From NCBI GenBank assembly GCA_934541015.1, contig CAKTDC010000007.1, positions 33,846 to 97,845 on the forward strand: a stretch of DNA of 64,000 nt. The letters run 5' to 3'. Position 1 is the stretch's first letter. Every line of letters begins with the position of its first letter. Under the pieces are notes generated by a model, which ran no database searches, was not told the DNA's origin, and saw only the letters and a list, made by a program, of their open reading frames with translations. Below are positions 53,802 through 64,000 of the stretch, one piece after another. This DNA is from an uncultured Luteimonas sp. GTDB taxonomy: Bacteria; Pseudomonadota; Gammaproteobacteria; Xanthomonadales; Xanthomonadaceae. Made by a program: the position numbers and the translations under genes.

Positions 53802-53864
53802 ATTGTCCCTGACACTATTTCTGCTGCTGCAGCCGGCGGAAATTGTCCCCGGCACCATTTTTGC
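53802..53864. repeat. Two direct copies of an ATTGTCCC...CATTT motif
   Basis: ATTGTCCCTGACACTATTT (53802-53820) and ATTGTCCCCGGCACCATTT (53842-53860), 40 bases apart, each followed by CTGC/TTGC, between the PNPOx-like gene and anmK. A short AT-richer repeat of unknown role, different from the G+C-rich palindromes. Confidence 0.6.
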
Positions 53865-53875
53865 CATGCCTGCGA

Positions 53876-54976
53876 TCAGGCGGGATAGATTCCGCCCAGC
53901 ACCCGGGCGCCGTCGGCGCCGGTGACGCCGGGGACGTTGCCGGGCAGACCGAGCCGGGTCTGGCGCGCGAGCCAGGCGAAGCCCATGGCTTCGACGAAAT
54001 CCGGGTCGATGCCGTGGTCGGCGGTCGATTCGACGACCGCATCGGGCATGGCGGCGGCCAGCGCGGCCATCAGCACCGGGTTGTGCACGCCGCCGCCGCA
54101 GGCGATGACGCGGCGGGTGCCGGCCTGGGTGGCGGCCAGGGCGGCGGCGACGGTGCGTGCGGTCAGGGCCAGCAGGGTCGCCTGCACGTCGGCCGGGGAT
54201 TCGCCGCCGAGCAGGCGGGAGTCCAGCCAGCACAGGTGGAACTGGTCGCGGCCGGTGGACTTGGGCGGCGGGGTCGCGAACCAGGGCTCGCCGAGCAGGC
54301 GCGCGAGCAGGGCGTCGTCGATCCGGCCGGAGGCGGCGAAGGCGCCGCCGGCGTCGTAGTCGGCGCCGGTGTGGCGCCGGCACCAGGCGTCCATCAGGCC
54401 GTTGGCCGGGCCGGTGTCGAACCCGCGGACTTCGCCGCGGGCGGGCAGCAGGGTCAGGTTGGCGATGCCGCCGAGGTTGAGCACGGCGCGGTCTTCATCG
54501 TCCGCATGCAGCAGGGCGGCGTGCAGGCCCGGCAGCAGCGGCGCGCCGTGGCCGCCGGCGGCGACGTCGCGGCGACGGAAGTCGGCGACCACGGCGATAC
54601 CGGTGTGCTCGGCGATGGTGCTCGGGTCGCCCAGCTGCAGGGTGAACGGGTGCGGGCCCTGCGGGCGATGGCGCAGGGTCTGGCCGTGCGAGCCGATGGC
54701 CGCGACCTGGCGCGCATCGGTGCCGCTGTCGGCCAGCGCCTGCAGCGCGGCGTCGGCAAAGCCGCGGGCGATGCGCACGTCGAGCTCGCCGACCTCGTCC
54801 AGGCCGAGCGTTGCCGAGTGCTGGCCCAGCTCGACCAGGCGCGCGCGCAGCGCGGGATCCCAGGGATAGGTGCGGCCGAAGGCGAGCCGGGCGTGGCCAT
54901 CGTCGAAGCGCACCAGCGCGGCGTCGATGCCGTCGGCGCTGGTGCCGGAGATCAGGCCGAGATAGAGGTCGGACAT
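53876..54976 (-). CDS. anmK: Anhydro-N-acetylmuramic acid kinase
   Basis: 366-aa kinase recycling anhydroMurNAc from cell-wall turnover to MurNAc-6-phosphate. [19 protein letters not shown] with the catalytic Asp region, [26 protein letters not shown] and [13 protein letters not shown] are all signature pieces. Upstream, on the same strand, is an M23 peptidase gene, also cell wall-related. Confidence 0.93.
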   Translation of the reverse strand: MSDLYLGLISGTSADGIDAALVRFDDGHARLAFGRTYPWDPALRARLVELGQHSATLGLDEVGELDVRIARGFADAALQALADSGTDARQVAAIGSHGQTLRHRPQGPHPFTLQLGDPSTIAEHTGIAVVADFRRRDVAAGGHGAPLLPGLHAALLHADDEDRAVLNLGGIANLTLLPARGEVRGFDTGPANGLMDAWCRRHTGADYDAGGAFAASGRIDDALLARLLGEPWFATPPPKSTGRDQFHLCWLDSRLLGGESPADVQATLLALTARTVAAALAATQAGTRRVIACGGGVHNPVLMAALAAAMPDAVVESTADHGIDPDFVEAMGFAWLARQTRLGLPGNVPGVTGADGARVLGGIYPA

Positions 54977-55059
54977 GCCCGTGATTCTAGGTCACGGGGC
55001 TCGCCGCAGCCCTGCCCCGATCCCGCCTTCCCCGCCGGGGAGAAGGACGATCGGCGGGA

Positions 55060-56541
55060 TCAGCCGCCCCTGCCGGCGCCGGTGACGGCGGCGGCGACCT
55101 GCGGATCGTCCTGCGACGGGCGCGCCGGAACGGTGGCGTAGATGATTTCCTCGACCTCGCGGATGCGCTCCAGCGCCGGCGCCGTCTGCTTGCGGAACTG
55201 GGCCAGCATCGGGCCGTTGAGCGGCTCCGGCGGCGGCATGGTGTGCTGCAGCGGATTGCGGTGCACGCCGTTGATGCGGAATTCGTAGTGCAGGTGCGGG
55301 CCGGTGGACATGCCGGTGCTGCCGACGTAGCCGATCACCTGGCCCTGGCGCACGGACTGGCCGCGCTTGAGGCCGGCGGTGCGCGACATGTGCGCGTACA
55401 GGGTGGTGTAGCCGCGGCCGTGGTCGAGCACGACGGTGTTGCCGTAGCCGCCGTGCCAGCCCGAGGACACCACGCGGGCGTCGCCGGCGGCCATGATCGG
55501 GGTGCCGCTGCGGGCTGCGTAGTCCACGCCCTTGTGCATGCGCATGGTGCCCAGCACCGGGTGGCGGCGGGCGCCGAACTTCGAGCTCAGGCGCGCGTAC
55601 TGGATCGGGCTGCGGATGAAGCTCTTCTTCAGCGGCCGGCCCTCGGCGGTGAAGTATTCGGGCTTGCCGTTGCGCTCGAAGCGCACTGCGGTGAAGGGCT
55701 TGCCCTTGGCGGTGAAGATCGCGGCGGTGACCGGGCCGGTGCGGATCAGCTCGCCCTCGCGCCAGGTCTGCTCGACGACGACGCTGAAGCGGTCGCCGGA
55801 GGTGACGTCCTTGGAGAAGTCGATGTCGTACTGGAAGATGTCGTCGGTCAGCGTGTTGATGGTGCTGCCCGAAAGGCCCAGCTTGCGCGCCGAGTGGAAC
55901 AGCGACCTGCCGACCTCGCCGCTGATCACCGCGGTGCGGATCTCGACCGGGCGCTGGACCACCTTCTCGGTGACGGCCTCGCCGGCCACGGCCACTTCCA
56001 CCCGTTCGGTATCGCCGCGGTCGTAGCGCAGGCCGCGCAGGGTGCCGTCGTGGGCCAGGTCGAAGCCGAGCACGGTGCCGGGCTTGAGCCGGGTCAGCAG
56101 CTGCCGGTCGCTCGAGTTCTCGAGGATCCGGTGCATGGTCGCGGCGGGGACGGCGAGCTGTTCGAAGATCGACCCGAGCGTCTGGCCCTTCTCGACCGTG
56201 ACCAGCTGCCAGTGGGTCTCCGGCTCGCGCGCCGCGCCGGGCGCCAGCGGCGGCAGCGGCAGCGCCAGGGTGGTCAGCTGCACCTGGTCGGTGCCGTCCT
56301 GCATGGCGTTGGAGAAGCCCGGGACCAGGGCGACGACCAGGGCGCCGAGGGTGGCGAAGATGCTGGCGTGGGCCCAGTCGCGCCGGGTCCAGCGCCCGCT
56401 GAAGGGCGCGCGTGCGGCGATATCGGCCGGGTGGGCGTAGTTGCTTTCGTTTGCGGTATTTGCGGCAGCTGCCTGGAGGTTGCTGCGCCGGACCGATTCG
56501 TTGTGCGCGTCGTCCGGCGACGTCGGAGGCGGCTGCGTCAT
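55060..56541 (-). CDS. M23-family murein DD-endopeptidase (MepM-like)
   Basis: 493-aa membrane-anchored peptidoglycan endopeptidase. One N-terminal transmembrane segment (about 58-78: ASIFATLGALVVALVPGF), an OapA/LysM-like region (EKGQTLGSIFEQLAV), and a C-terminal LytM domain with zinc ligands in MRMHKGVDYAA (HxxxD) and TGPHLHYEFR (HLH). All ligands are present, so it should be active. Cuts cross-links to allow wall growth. Divergent from tyrS. Confidence 0.9.
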   Translation of the reverse strand: MTQPPPTSPDDAHNESVRRSNLQAAAANTANESNYAHPADIAARAPFSGRWTRRDWAHASIFATLGALVVALVPGFSNAMQDGTDQVQLTTLALPLPPLAPGAAREPETHWQLVTVEKGQTLGSIFEQLAVPAATMHRILENSSDRQLLTRLKPGTVLGFDLAHDGTLRGLRYDRGDTERVEVAVAGEAVTEKVVQRPVEIRTAVISGEVGRSLFHSARKLGLSGSTINTLTDDIFQYDIDFSKDVTSGDRFSVVVEQTWREGELIRTGPVTAAIFTAKGKPFTAVRFERNGKPEYFTAEGRPLKKSFIRSPIQYARLSSKFGARRHPVLGTMRMHKGVDYAARSGTPIMAAGDARVVSSGWHGGYGNTVVLDHGRGYTTLYAHMSRTAGLKRGQSVRQGQVIGYVGSTGMSTGPHLHYEFRINGVHRNPLQHTMPPPEPLNGPMLAQFRKQTAPALERIREVEEIIYATVPARPSQDDPQVAAAVTGAGRGG

Positions 56542-56640
56542 GGCAAATCCCGGATGGCGTGAAGGACGCGTCAGCGCAGTACCATAAGGACATGAGGTGG
56601 ACGCGTCAAATGGTTGATGGGGCAGGTTTTTCCGCCCCCG

Positions 56641-56670
56641 CCGATTAACCTATATTTAATATTCCAGCCT
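56641..56670 (+). promoter_or_regulatory. AT-rich promoter region of tyrS
   Basis: CCTATATTTAATATTCC stands out in the GC-rich context about 75 bases before tyrS, and TATATT (56651-56656) is a -10 candidate. No good -35 is visible at the standard distance. Confidence 0.4.
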
Positions 56671-56733
56671 GCGACGGCGTTCACGGCGCATTGCCGCCCG
56701 CCGTCGCACTTCGACTTTCCGCGAGCGATTCCG

Positions 56734-57945
56734 ATGTCACAGCCCCCTGCCCTCGACCTGATCTGCCGCGGCGCCGACGAGATCCTCAAGCGCGAGGAGC
56801 TGGCCGCGCGCCTGGCGGCGGGGCGTCCGCTGCGGGTCAAGGCCGGCTTCGACCCGACCGCCCCCGACCTGCACCTGGGCCACACGGTGCTGCTGAACAA
56901 GATGCGCCAGTTCCAGGACCTGGGGCATACCGTGATCTTCCTGATCGGCGACTTCACCGGGATGATCGGCGACCCCTCGGGCAAGAGCGCCACCCGCAAG
57001 CCGCTGACCCGCGAGGACGTGCTGGCCAACGCCCAGACCTACCGCGAGCAGGTGTTCAAGGTGCTCGACGAGGCCCGGACCGAGGTGCGATTCAACAGCG
57101 AGTGGTTCGGGACGATGGCGGCGGCCGACATGATCCGCCTGGCCGGACAGCACACGGTCGCGCGCATGCTCGAGCGCGACGACTTCGCCAAGCGCTTCGC
57201 CGCGCAGCAGTCGATCGCCATCCACGAGTTCCTCTACCCGCTGGTGCAGGGCTACGACTCGGTGGCGCTGGAGGCCGACGTCGAGCTCGGCGGCACCGAC
57301 CAGAAGTTCAACCTGCTGATGGGCCGCGGCCTGCAGGAAAGCCACGGCCAGGCGCCGCAGGTCGTGCTGACCATGCCGCTGCTGGTGGGGCTGGACGGGG
57401 TCAACAAGATGTCCAAGTCGCTGGGCAACTACATCGGGGTGACCGATCCGGCGATCGACTTCGTCAACAAGACGATGAAGGTCGGCGACGACCTCATGTG
57501 GGAGTGGATCGAGCTGCTGAGCTTCGAGATCGGCATCGACGAGGCGGCCCGGCTCAAGGCCGAGGTCGCCGCGGGCGCGCTCAACCCGCGCGAGGTGAAG
57601 CTGCGGCTGGCGCGCGAGCTCACCGCGCGCTTCCACGACGCGGCGGCGGCCGAGACCGCGATCGCCGGCTGGCACGCGGCGGTGACCGGGCAGGGCGACA
57701 CCTCGTTGCTGCCGCTGCAGGAGGTGGCGGTGCCGGCCGGGGGGCTGCGCATCGCCGCGCTGCTGACCGCGGCCGGGATCACGCCGTCCAACTCCGAGGC
57801 CAGCCGCAAGCTCCGGGAGCGCGCGGTGAAGGTCGACGGTGCGGTGGTCGAGGATCCGGTCGCGACCTTCGGCCCCGGCTTCGAGGGCGTGCTCCAGGTG
57901 GGCAAGCGCAACTTCGCCCGGGTGCGGCTCGTCACCGCGGCATGA
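56734..57945 (+). CDS. tyrS: Tyrosyl-tRNA synthetase
   Basis: 403-aa class I aminoacyl-tRNA synthetase. HIGH motif as HLGH (47-50), KMSKS at 225-229, and a C-terminal S4 RNA-binding domain from about 340 ([20 protein letters not shown]). Of the shorter bacterial TyrRS type. ATG 56734 chosen; an in-frame start at 56614 would add an unrelated N-terminus. Confidence 0.95.
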   Translation: MSQPPALDLICRGADEILKREELAARLAAGRPLRVKAGFDPTAPDLHLGHTVLLNKMRQFQDLGHTVIFLIGDFTGMIGDPSGKSATRKPLTREDVLANAQTYREQVFKVLDEARTEVRFNSEWFGTMAAADMIRLAGQHTVARMLERDDFAKRFAAQQSIAIHEFLYPLVQGYDSVALEADVELGGTDQKFNLLMGRGLQESHGQAPQVVLTMPLLVGLDGVNKMSKSLGNYIGVTDPAIDFVNKTMKVGDDLMWEWIELLSFEIGIDEAARLKAEVAAGALNPREVKLRLARELTARFHDAAAAETAIAGWHAAVTGQGDTSLLPLQEVAVPAGGLRIAALLTAAGITPSNSEASRKLRERAVKVDGAVVEDPVATFGPGFEGVLQVGKRNFARVRLVTAA

Positions 57946-57970
57946 CGCGGCGCCCGCCACGCTGGCGGGC

Positions 57971-58468
57971 ATGGAACCGGGCATCGCGCAGCAGTTCGGG
58001 GTGGTCGCCGCCATGGCCGTGGCGATGCTGCTCGGCGGCGCGATCGGCTACGAGCGCGAGCTGAAGCAGCGCCCCGCTGGTTTCCGTACCCACATGCTGG
58101 TCGCCGGCGCGTCGGCGCTGCTGGTCGGGGTCGGCCAGCTGGCGGTGGATGCGCAGACCGGCGGCGCGGCCGGCGCCGGGGTGCTGCGGGTGGACCCGCT
58201 GCGGCTGGTGGAGGCGGTGATCGCCGGCGTGGCCTTCATCGGCGCCGGCACCATCTTCAGCGTCGGCCGGCGCGGGGGCGGGACCATCGCCGGCATCACC
58301 ACCGCGGCCTCGCTGCTGGTGGTGGCGGTGATCGGCGTCGCCACCGGGCTGCGCTACTACTTCACCGCGGCCGTGGCCACGGCGCTGGCGCTGTTCGTGC
58401 TGGTGGCGCTGTCGTGGTGGGAGCGGCGGCTGCCGTCCACGCCGCCAGCGGGAGAGGATCCGGGCTGA
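57971..58468 (+). CDS. MgtC/SapB-family membrane protein
   Basis: 165-aa protein with four hydrophobic segments. AMLLGGAIGYERELKQRPAG is the family's signature, with the Arg-rich FRTHMLV after it; GVAFIGAGTIF is the next conserved block. Family members act in magnesium limitation or lack known transport activity. Lacks the C-terminal ACT-like domain of MgtC. Starts 25 bases after tyrS. Confidence 0.88.
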   Translation: MEPGIAQQFGVVAAMAVAMLLGGAIGYERELKQRPAGFRTHMLVAGASALLVGVGQLAVDAQTGGAAGAGVLRVDPLRLVEAVIAGVAFIGAGTIFSVGRRGGGTIAGITTAASLLVVAVIGVATGLRYYFTAAVATALALFVLVALSWWERRLPSTPPAGEDPG

Positions 58469-58471
58469 GCC

Positions 58472-58867
58472 TCAGGCGGCCAGCGCCGCCAGCGCCAGCA
58501 GCGCCACCACGCAGCCGAAGCCGCCCAGCCAGGCCAGGCTGCGCATCAGCGGCACGTCCGCCAGGTAGAGCAGGCCGTGCAGCACGCGCAGGGCGACGAA
58601 GGCGATGGCGAGCAGGGCGATGCGCGCGGGATCGACGCCTGCCAGCTGCGCCAGCACCACGCCGGCCGCGAACGGCGCGAACGCCTCGATCGCGTTGAGG
58701 TGCGCCCCGTAGGCGCGCTGGACCCGGTAGTTGCCTGCCTGCTTGGCGATCCACGCGCGCGGGTTGCGGTTGTTGTAGCCGGGTGCGCCGGTCTTGGCGA
58801 AGAACACCCAGACGTAGGGCAGCAGCGCGGCGATCAGGATGCACCAGTAGGCGGTGGCGAGGGTCAT
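58472..58867 (-). CDS. MAPEG-family membrane protein
   Basis: 131-aa protein with four transmembrane segments. NNRNPRAWIAKQAGNYRVQR followed by AHLNAIEAFAPFAAG is typical of bacterial MAPEG (glutathione/eicosanoid-type) proteins. Function in bacteria unknown. Convergent with the MgtC-like gene (3-base gap). Confidence 0.85.
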   Translation of the reverse strand: MTLATAYWCILIAALLPYVWVFFAKTGAPGYNNRNPRAWIAKQAGNYRVQRAYGAHLNAIEAFAPFAAGVVLAQLAGVDPARIALLAIAFVALRVLHGLLYLADVPLMRSLAWLGGFGCVVALLALAALAA

Positions 58868-58965
58868 GGCGGGGTCTCGTGGTCGGGTGTTCAGGGTAGG
58901 GCAGCGGGGGGCGTGCTGTCGCGAGCGGGGCGGGGGCCGGCCGGAGCCGGGGCCGGCAAACGGAA

Positions 58966-58985
58966 ACGGCGCCCGAAGGCGCCGT
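58966..58985 (-). terminator. UUCG-loop terminator of the M28 peptidase gene
   Basis: On the minus strand ACGGCGCC-TTCG-GGCGCCGT, a perfect 8-bp stem with a stable tetraloop, then TTCCGTTT. Thirty bases after the peptidase stop codon. Confidence 0.75.
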
Positions 58986-59014
58986 CCCGCGAAGCCGCAG
59001 CAGGGCGGATGGGC

Positions 59015-60697
59015 CTACTGTGCGCCCGGCCGCATCGCGTCGCGCGCGGCCTTGAACGGATTGCCCTCGTACCAGTTGGGCCAGCGCTCGCCGGTGGCCA
59101 GGTCGTGGCCGACTCCGTACACCGCCTCCAGATCCTCGACGATGCCGTCGTAGCGCCAGCCGTCGTGGATCTCGTCGCTGGGCTGGTGGTAGCGGCGGGC
59201 GTAGTCCTCGTTGACGGCCTTGCCGGCGTCGGTGCCGCCGTCGACCAGGTCGCTGCCGCCCTTGGCGTACAGCGCCGGCACGCCGGCCTTGGCGAAGTTG
59301 AAGTGGTCGGAGCGGAAGTAGAAGCCGCCGGCCGGATTGCCTTCCTCCACCAGCACCCGCTGCTGCGCCGCGGCGTGGGTCCGGAGGATGTCCTCGAGCT
59401 CGGAGCTGCCCAGCCCGTTGACCACCAGGTCACGCGAGCGGCCGCCGACGCTCATCGCGTCGAGGTTGATCACGCCCACGGTGCGGTCGAGCGGGAAGGT
59501 GGGCTTGGCGACGTAGTACTTCGAGCCCAGCAGGCCCGATTCCTCCAGGGTCACGGCCAGGAACACCACCGAACGCGCCGGGCGCTCGCCCGCGGCGAAC
59601 TTCCCGGCGATCTCGAGGATGCCGGCGATGCCGGTGGCGTTGTCGATGGCGCCGTTGTAGATGGTGTCGCCCTCGCCCTCGTGCTTGCCCAGGTGGTCCC
59701 AGTGGCCCATGTAGACCACGGTCTCGTCGGGGCGCTCGCTGCCGCGGAGCACGCCGATGACGTTGCGCGAGCTGCTTTCGCCCACCGTGCTCGCCAGGTC
59801 GAACGAGACCTTCGCCTTCAGCGGCACCGCCTTGAAGCCGCGCTTGCCCGCGGCGGCGTACATCGCGTCCAGCTCCAGGCCCGAATCGGCGAACAGCTGC
59901 TTCGCGGCCTCGCCGGTGATCCAGCCCTGCGCCGGCAGGCGCGGCTCGGGATCGTCCTCGGCGCGCAGGTCGAACTGCGGGCCCGACCAGGAGTTCTTCA
60001 CCACGTCCCAGCCGTAGGAGGCGCCCTCGGTGTCGTGCACGATCAGCGCGGCGGCGGCGCCCTTGCGTGCGGCCTCCTCGAACTTGTAGGTCCAGCGCCC
60101 GTAGTAGGTCATGCGGTTGCCTTCGAACAGGCTCTCGTCCTTCGCGTGGAAGCCCGGGTCGTTGACCAGGATGACCACGGTCTTGCCGGTCACGTCGATG
60201 CCGGCGTAGTCGTTCCAGCCCTGCTCGGGGGCGTCGACGCCGTAGCCGACGAACACCAGCTCGCTGTCGGCCACCGACACCTCGGCCTGGCCGGTGCGGG
60301 TGCCGATCACCATGTCGCTGCCGAAGACCAGCTCGCGCGCGCTGCCGTTGCTGTCGATGCGCAGGGTGGTCGCTTCGTCGGCGGTGGTCTCGATCATCGG
60401 CACGCTCTGGTACCAGCTGCCGTCCTCGCCGCCCGGCTCCAGGCCGATGCGCTCGTACTGCGCGCGGATGTACTCGACGGTCTTCTCGCCGCCGGGCGAA
60501 CCGGGCGCGCGGCCTTCGAATTCGTCCGAGGACAGCGCCTCGACCATCACCCGGAAATCGTCCGGGTGGATGTCGGGGCTGAAGGCGTGCGCGGTGGCTG
60601 CCGCAGTGGTTGCGGCCGGCGCGGCGCCGGTCTGGTCTTGGTTGCATGCCGCCAGCAGCAGGCTGCCGGCGCACAGCAGGATCAGGGAAGGTCGCAT
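59015..60697 (-). CDS. M28-family zinc metallopeptidase, lipoprotein
   Basis: 560-aa exported aminopeptidase-type enzyme. Lipobox SLLLAAC with Cys18. A PA (protease-associated) domain lies around 140-280, then the M28 catalytic domain: [20 protein letters not shown] with the first zinc His, [12 protein letters not shown] with the bridging Asp, [11 protein letters not shown] with the Glu pair, and the last His in [10 protein letters not shown]. All ligands appear present. Followed by a UUCG terminator. Confidence 0.92.
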   Translation of the reverse strand: MRPSLILLCAGSLLLAACNQDQTGAAPAATTAAATAHAFSPDIHPDDFRVMVEALSSDEFEGRAPGSPGGEKTVEYIRAQYERIGLEPGGEDGSWYQSVPMIETTADEATTLRIDSNGSARELVFGSDMVIGTRTGQAEVSVADSELVFVGYGVDAPEQGWNDYAGIDVTGKTVVILVNDPGFHAKDESLFEGNRMTYYGRWTYKFEEAARKGAAAALIVHDTEGASYGWDVVKNSWSGPQFDLRAEDDPEPRLPAQGWITGEAAKQLFADSGLELDAMYAAAGKRGFKAVPLKAKVSFDLASTVGESSSRNVIGVLRGSERPDETVVYMGHWDHLGKHEGEGDTIYNGAIDNATGIAGILEIAGKFAAGERPARSVVFLAVTLEESGLLGSKYYVAKPTFPLDRTVGVINLDAMSVGGRSRDLVVNGLGSSELEDILRTHAAAQQRVLVEEGNPAGGFYFRSDHFNFAKAGVPALYAKGGSDLVDGGTDAGKAVNEDYARRYHQPSDEIHDGWRYDGIVEDLEAVYGVGHDLATGERWPNWYEGNPFKAARDAMRPGAQ

Positions 60698-60849
60698 TCA
60701 GTGGACTCCAGGACAGGTGGCGGCAATTCTACGCCGCCCGGCAAAACCGGGGCCCGGGCCGGGGTCGACGCCGGCTTTTCCGCCGGCGCTCACGAGCTGT
60801 CCGGAGATCGGCGGGAAACCGGGTTCGACCCCGGTTTGCCGGTGGTCGC

Positions 60850-61524
60850 TCAGTCGCGCGGCGCCTGCGGCGTGCTGTAGGCGATCGCGGTGGCGCCGGT
60901 GATCGCGCCGGTGCGCGCGCTGTCGTGCACGTACAGCGTCACCTCGCGTTCGAACACCAGCGGGCCCTCGACCACCGCGTCCGGGCCGATGATGATCCGC
61001 GGCTTGCGCCGGTTGACCTGGATCGGGAACCAGCTCGAGCCGGGCCTGGCCACGCGCAGGCCGCCGCCGACCCGCGAGCCGACGCCGACGGTGACGTCGC
61101 CGTTCACGGTTTCGATGCCGCCGGCGAGCTGCGTGGACACCAGTCCGATCGCGCCGTTGACGGTCTCGATGCTGCCGCCGACGGTGCTGCCGCGTCCGAC
61201 GAAGATGCCGCCGTTGACGGTTTCCACGTCGCCGGCGATGCGCGCGCGCTCGCCGGTCCGGATCCCGCCGTTGACGGTGGCGAGCGAGCGGGCGGAGACG
61301 TCGTCGCCGGCGCGGATGCTGCCGTTGACCGTCTCCACGTCCCCGGCCTGGGCGTCCGCTTCCAGGGTGATGCTGCCGTTCACCGTTTCCAGGTCGGCGT
61401 AGCGCTGTCCGGCGTCGGCGGTGATGCTGCCGTTGACCTTGCTGATGTCTTCCTGCGCCGCTGCCGGGCCGGCGGTCAGCAGCAGGCACAGGACGGGGAG
61501 GGCGATCAGGCGGGGGCGGGACAT
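60850..61524 (-). CDS. Exported repeat protein with seven VNG repeats
   Basis: 224-aa secreted protein. Sec signal peptide ([16 protein letters not shown]), then seven repeats of about 18-20 residues each centred on [14 protein letters not shown] (first KVNGSI, fourth ATVNGGI), predicting a short right-handed beta solenoid. The last 75 residues ([20 protein letters not shown]) are not repeated. Similar to bactofilin-like or DUF4097-type sheets in pattern; function unknown. No membrane helix apart from the signal. Confidence 0.75.
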   Translation of the reverse strand: MSRPRLIALPVLCLLLTAGPAAAQEDISKVNGSITADAGQRYADLETVNGSITLEADAQAGDVETVNGSIRAGDDVSARSLATVNGGIRTGERARIAGDVETVNGGIFVGRGSTVGGSIETVNGAIGLVSTQLAGGIETVNGDVTVGVGSRVGGGLRVARPGSSWFPIQVNRRKPRIIIGPDAVVEGPLVFEREVTLYVHDSARTGAITGATAIAYSTPQAPRD

Positions 61525-61644
61525 GGCGCGATCTCTCGGTGGCGGAGTCGGGCGGCGACGCAGCGCTGGCTGCGGGACCGGTACGGCCAGCTTGCCCCGG
61601 CTTGGCTACAATCGCACCTGTCATACGTCACTGGGCCCATCGTC

Positions 61645-63216
61645 GTGTCGAACGCACCCCCCCGTTCACCGTCCGCCGGGCGCCGCCCGCGTCCGGTGGT
61701 CCTGCTGATCCTCGACGGCTGGGGCCATCGCGACGATCCGGTCGACAACGCCATCGCCCTGGCCGACGTGCCCAACTGGCGCCGCCTGCTGGCGGACCAC
61801 CCGACCACGCTGATCCACACCGAGGGCCGGTTCGTCGGCCTGCCCGACGGGCAGATGGGCAATTCCGAGGTCGGGCACATGAACATCGGCGCCGGCCGCA
61901 TCGTCTACCAGGACCTGACCAGGATCGACGCCGCGATCGCCGACGGCAGCTTCTTCGCCAACGCCGAGCTGCGCGCCGCCTGCGACGCCGCGACCGCTGC
62001 CGGCGGCACCCTGCACGTGATGGGCCTGCTCTCGCCCGGCGGCGTGCACAGCCACGAGAACCACCTGTTCGCGATGCTCGACCTTGCCGCGCGCCGCGGC
62101 GTGCGCCGGGTGGCGGTGCACGCCTTCCTCGACGGCCGCGACATGCCGCCGCGTTCGGCCGCGCCGAGCCTGCGCGCGCTGCAGGCGCGCTGCGACGAGC
62201 TGGGCAACGCGCACATCGCCACCGTGTCCGGCCGCTACTACGCCATGGACCGCGACCACCGCTGGGAGCGCGTGCGCCGGGCCTGGGACGCGATCGTGGA
62301 CGCGGCCTCGGACCAGCACGCGGCCGACGCCCTGTCGGCGCTGGACATGGCCTATGCGCGCGGCGAGAACGACGAGTTCGTGGCGCCGACCGTGCTCCAC
62401 GACGCGCTGCCGGTCGACGACGGCGACGCGGTGGTGTTCATGAACTTCCGCGCCGACCGTGCGCGCCAGCTCGGCGCCGCCTTCGTCGCGCCGGATTTCG
62501 ACGGCTTCGGTGCCGGCGTGCGCCGGCCGCGGCTGTCGCGCTTCGTGTGCCTGACCGAGTACGACGCCAGCCTGCCGGCGCCGGTCGCGTTCGCGCCCGA
62601 CAACCTCGCCAACACCCTGGGCGAAGTGCTCGGCGCGCACGGCCTGACCCAGCTGCGCATCGCCGAAACCGAGAAGTACGCCCATGTCACCTTCTTCCTC
62701 GGCGGCGGGCGCGAGGCGCCGTATCCGGGCGAGGAGCGCATCCTGGTGCCGAGCCCGAAGGTCGCCACCTACGACCTGCAGCCGGAGATGAGCGCGCCGG
62801 AAGTGTGCGCGAAGCTGGTCGAGGCGGTGGAGGCCGAACGCTTCGATGCCATCATCTGCAACTTCGCCAACCCCGACATGGTCGGCCACACCGGCGTGCT
62901 GGAGGCGGCGATCGCCGCGGTGGAAACCGTGGACCGCGCCGTGGGGCAGATCATCGAGGCCGTGCGCGCCAGGGGGGGCGAGCTGCTGGTCACCGCCGAC
63001 CACGGCAACTGCGAGATGATGCGCGACCCGGACACCGGCGAACCGCACACCTCGCACACCGTCGGCCCGGTGGACCTGGTCTACGTCGGCAGCCGCGACG
63101 CCACCCTGCGCAGCGGCGGCGCCCTGCGCGACCTGGCGCCGACGCTCCTCGATCTGCTCGGCATCGACACGCCCGCGGAGATGACCGGCAGCAGCCTGCT
63201 CGTCGACCGCACATGA
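61645..63216 (+). CDS. gpmI: Cofactor-independent phosphoglycerate mutase
   Basis: 523-aa manganese enzyme of glycolysis, alkaline phosphatase superfamily. [20 protein letters not shown] with the first metal Asp, [21 protein letters not shown] with the catalytic Ser, and [15 protein letters not shown] near the end. Start GTG 61645 is the best available; no ATG lies nearby. Preceded by TACAAT (61607-61612). Overlaps envC by ATGA. Confidence 0.93.
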   Translation: MSNAPPRSPSAGRRPRPVVLLILDGWGHRDDPVDNAIALADVPNWRRLLADHPTTLIHTEGRFVGLPDGQMGNSEVGHMNIGAGRIVYQDLTRIDAAIADGSFFANAELRAACDAATAAGGTLHVMGLLSPGGVHSHENHLFAMLDLAARRGVRRVAVHAFLDGRDMPPRSAAPSLRALQARCDELGNAHIATVSGRYYAMDRDHRWERVRRAWDAIVDAASDQHAADALSALDMAYARGENDEFVAPTVLHDALPVDDGDAVVFMNFRADRARQLGAAFVAPDFDGFGAGVRRPRLSRFVCLTEYDASLPAPVAFAPDNLANTLGEVLGAHGLTQLRIAETEKYAHVTFFLGGGREAPYPGEERILVPSPKVATYDLQPEMSAPEVCAKLVEAVEAERFDAIICNFANPDMVGHTGVLEAAIAAVETVDRAVGQIIEAVRARGGELLVTADHGNCEMMRDPDTGEPHTSHTVGPVDLVYVGSRDATLRSGGALRDLAPTLLDLLGIDTPAEMTGSSLLVDRT

Positions 63217-64000
63217 GGCGACGCTGGCCGCGCCTGCTGGTGCCGGCCCTGGTGCTGGTGCTGCTGGCGCCGGCGGCGTGGGCGCAGCGGGACAGCCGCG
63301 ACGCCGAGCGCCGGCTCGAGCGGGTGCGCAAGGAGCTGCGGGACGTCGCCGCCGAGCGGCGCAGGCTGGAGGGCGAGCGCGGCGACGCCGCGCGGCAGCT
63401 GCGCCAGTCCGACGAGCAGGTCGCCGCGTCCTCGCGCGCCCTGGGCAGCACCGAAGCCGAACTGGAGGCGCAGGCGCTGGCGCTGGCCGGCCTGGAAGCC
63501 CGTCGTGCCGGGCTGCAGGCGGGGATGGCCGCGCAGCGCGCCCAGCTGCAGGCGCTGCTGCGCGCCAGCTATGCGACCGGCCGTGCCGCGCCGCTGAAGC
63601 TGCTGCTGTCGCAGGACCAGGCCGGTGATGCCGGCCGCACCCTGGTCTACCACCGCTACCTGCAGCGCCAGCGCAGTGCGCGCATCCAGGCGCTGCAGGG
63701 GGAACTGGCGGAACTGTCGGCGCTGGAGCGCGAGATCGGCGAGCGCCAGGCCGCGCTGCAGGCTGCACGCGCGCAGCAGCAGGCGCAGGTCGCCACCCTG
63801 GAGCGCGACCGCCGGCAGCGCGCGCAGACGGTGGCCCGGCTCGACCAGCGCTACCGGGAGCGCGGCTCGCGCGAGAAGGCGCTGGGGCGCGATGCGCAGG
63901 CGCTCGAACAGGTGCTCAAGCGCCTGCGCGCGGCCGCGGCGAAAGCGGAAGCCGAGCGCCGCGCTGCGGCCGCCAGGCCGGCGCCGGCGCCGGCGGGAGC
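63213..64000 (+). CDS. envC: EnvC-like murein hydrolase activator (3' end outside window)
   Basis: 262 codons are visible and the gene runs off the right edge. Signal peptide [19 protein letters not shown], then a long Arg/Glu/Gln-rich coiled coil (heptads from about residue 28 to 245), as in EnvC and other activators of amidases AmiA/AmiB at the division site. The LytM domain expected at the C-terminus is not in the window. Its start overlaps the gpmI stop, the usual gpmI-envC pairing. Confidence 0.9.
   Translation, partial: MRRRWPRLLVPALVLVLLAPAAWAQRDSRDAERRLERVRKELRDVAAERRRLEGERGDAARQLRQSDEQVAASSRALGSTEAELEAQALALAGLEARRAGLQAGMAAQRAQLQALLRASYATGRAAPLKLLLSQDQAGDAGRTLVYHRYLQRQRSARIQALQGELAELSALEREIGERQAALQAARAQQQAQVATLERDRRQRAQTVARLDQRYRERGSREKALGRDAQALEQVLKRLRAAAAKAEAERRAAAARPAPAPAG

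Noticed and set aside
1..64000. CRISPR arrays, tRNA, rRNA, insertion sequences
   Set aside because: No regularly spaced direct repeats with unique spacers, no tRNA- or rRNA-like segment, and no transposase frame were recognised.

Overview
This is a very GC-rich chromosomal window from a gammaproteobacterium of the family Xanthomonadaceae, most likely near Lysobacter or Luteimonas. The evidence is the gene order rather than any one gene. An ilvC-ilvG-ilvM-ilvE-ilvA-leuA-leuC-leuD-leuB run, a waaA/tolC/pcm/tetR block, an OleA very close to the Xanthomonas campestris enzyme, and G+C-rich palindromic intergenic repeats all fit that family. Genes are dense, stop/start overlaps (ATGA, TGATG, GTGA) are frequent, and I found no rRNA, tRNA or CRISPR array.

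Layout. (1) 1-8.9 kb is a defence island: a type I restriction-modification locus (hsdM-hsdS and hsdR) split by two PIN-domain modules. One is a Phd/PIN pair that reads into hsdR. The other is an opposite-strand pair of an unrecognised 256-aa protein and a PIN protein. Next to it lie the two ends of a collapsed Fic gene and a HigBA module. (2) 8.9-22.1 kb is housekeeping and metabolism: oleA, two FAD oxidases, glnE, a Tat-exported amidohydrolase, an ELM1-like protein, a RutE-like reductase, YceI and a pirin. (3) 22.4-28.2 kb holds a lipase/lipoprotein pair that looks like an effector with its immunity protein. It has been tandemly duplicated together with the neighbouring zinc-ribbon and glycosyltransferase genes, leaving a second intact lipoprotein, a headless lipase and damaged copies of the other two genes. 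(4) 27.0-34.6 kb is envelope biogenesis: glycosyltransferase, O-antigen ligase, LpxL-like acyltransferase, WaaA, TolC, Pcm and a TetR regulator. (5) 34.8-39.6 kb is a 2-oxoglutarate:ferredoxin oxidoreductase operon with a GltD-like flavo-iron-sulfur protein, convergent with gdhA.

(6) 39.6-53.2 kb is the complete branched-chain amino acid locus. Ten genes run on the minus strand (ilvC to leuB, then gdhA), with ilvD divergent. Upstream of ilvC the sequence shows a full attenuator: a promoter, a 38-codon leader peptide with a Val-Leu-Val-Leu-Val-Leu-Ile run, an antiterminator segment and a terminator. (7) 53.3-64 kb carries a PNPOx-like protein, anmK, an M23 peptidase, tyrS, an MgtC-like protein, a MAPEG protein, an M28 lipoprotein peptidase, a VETVNG-repeat exported protein, gpmI and the start of envC, which runs off the window.

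The features most worth follow-up are the 256-aa/PIN pair inside the hsd locus, the recent lipase/immunity duplication, the ilv attenuator, and a set of gene starts whose -10 box sits only 6-8 bases before the start codon.
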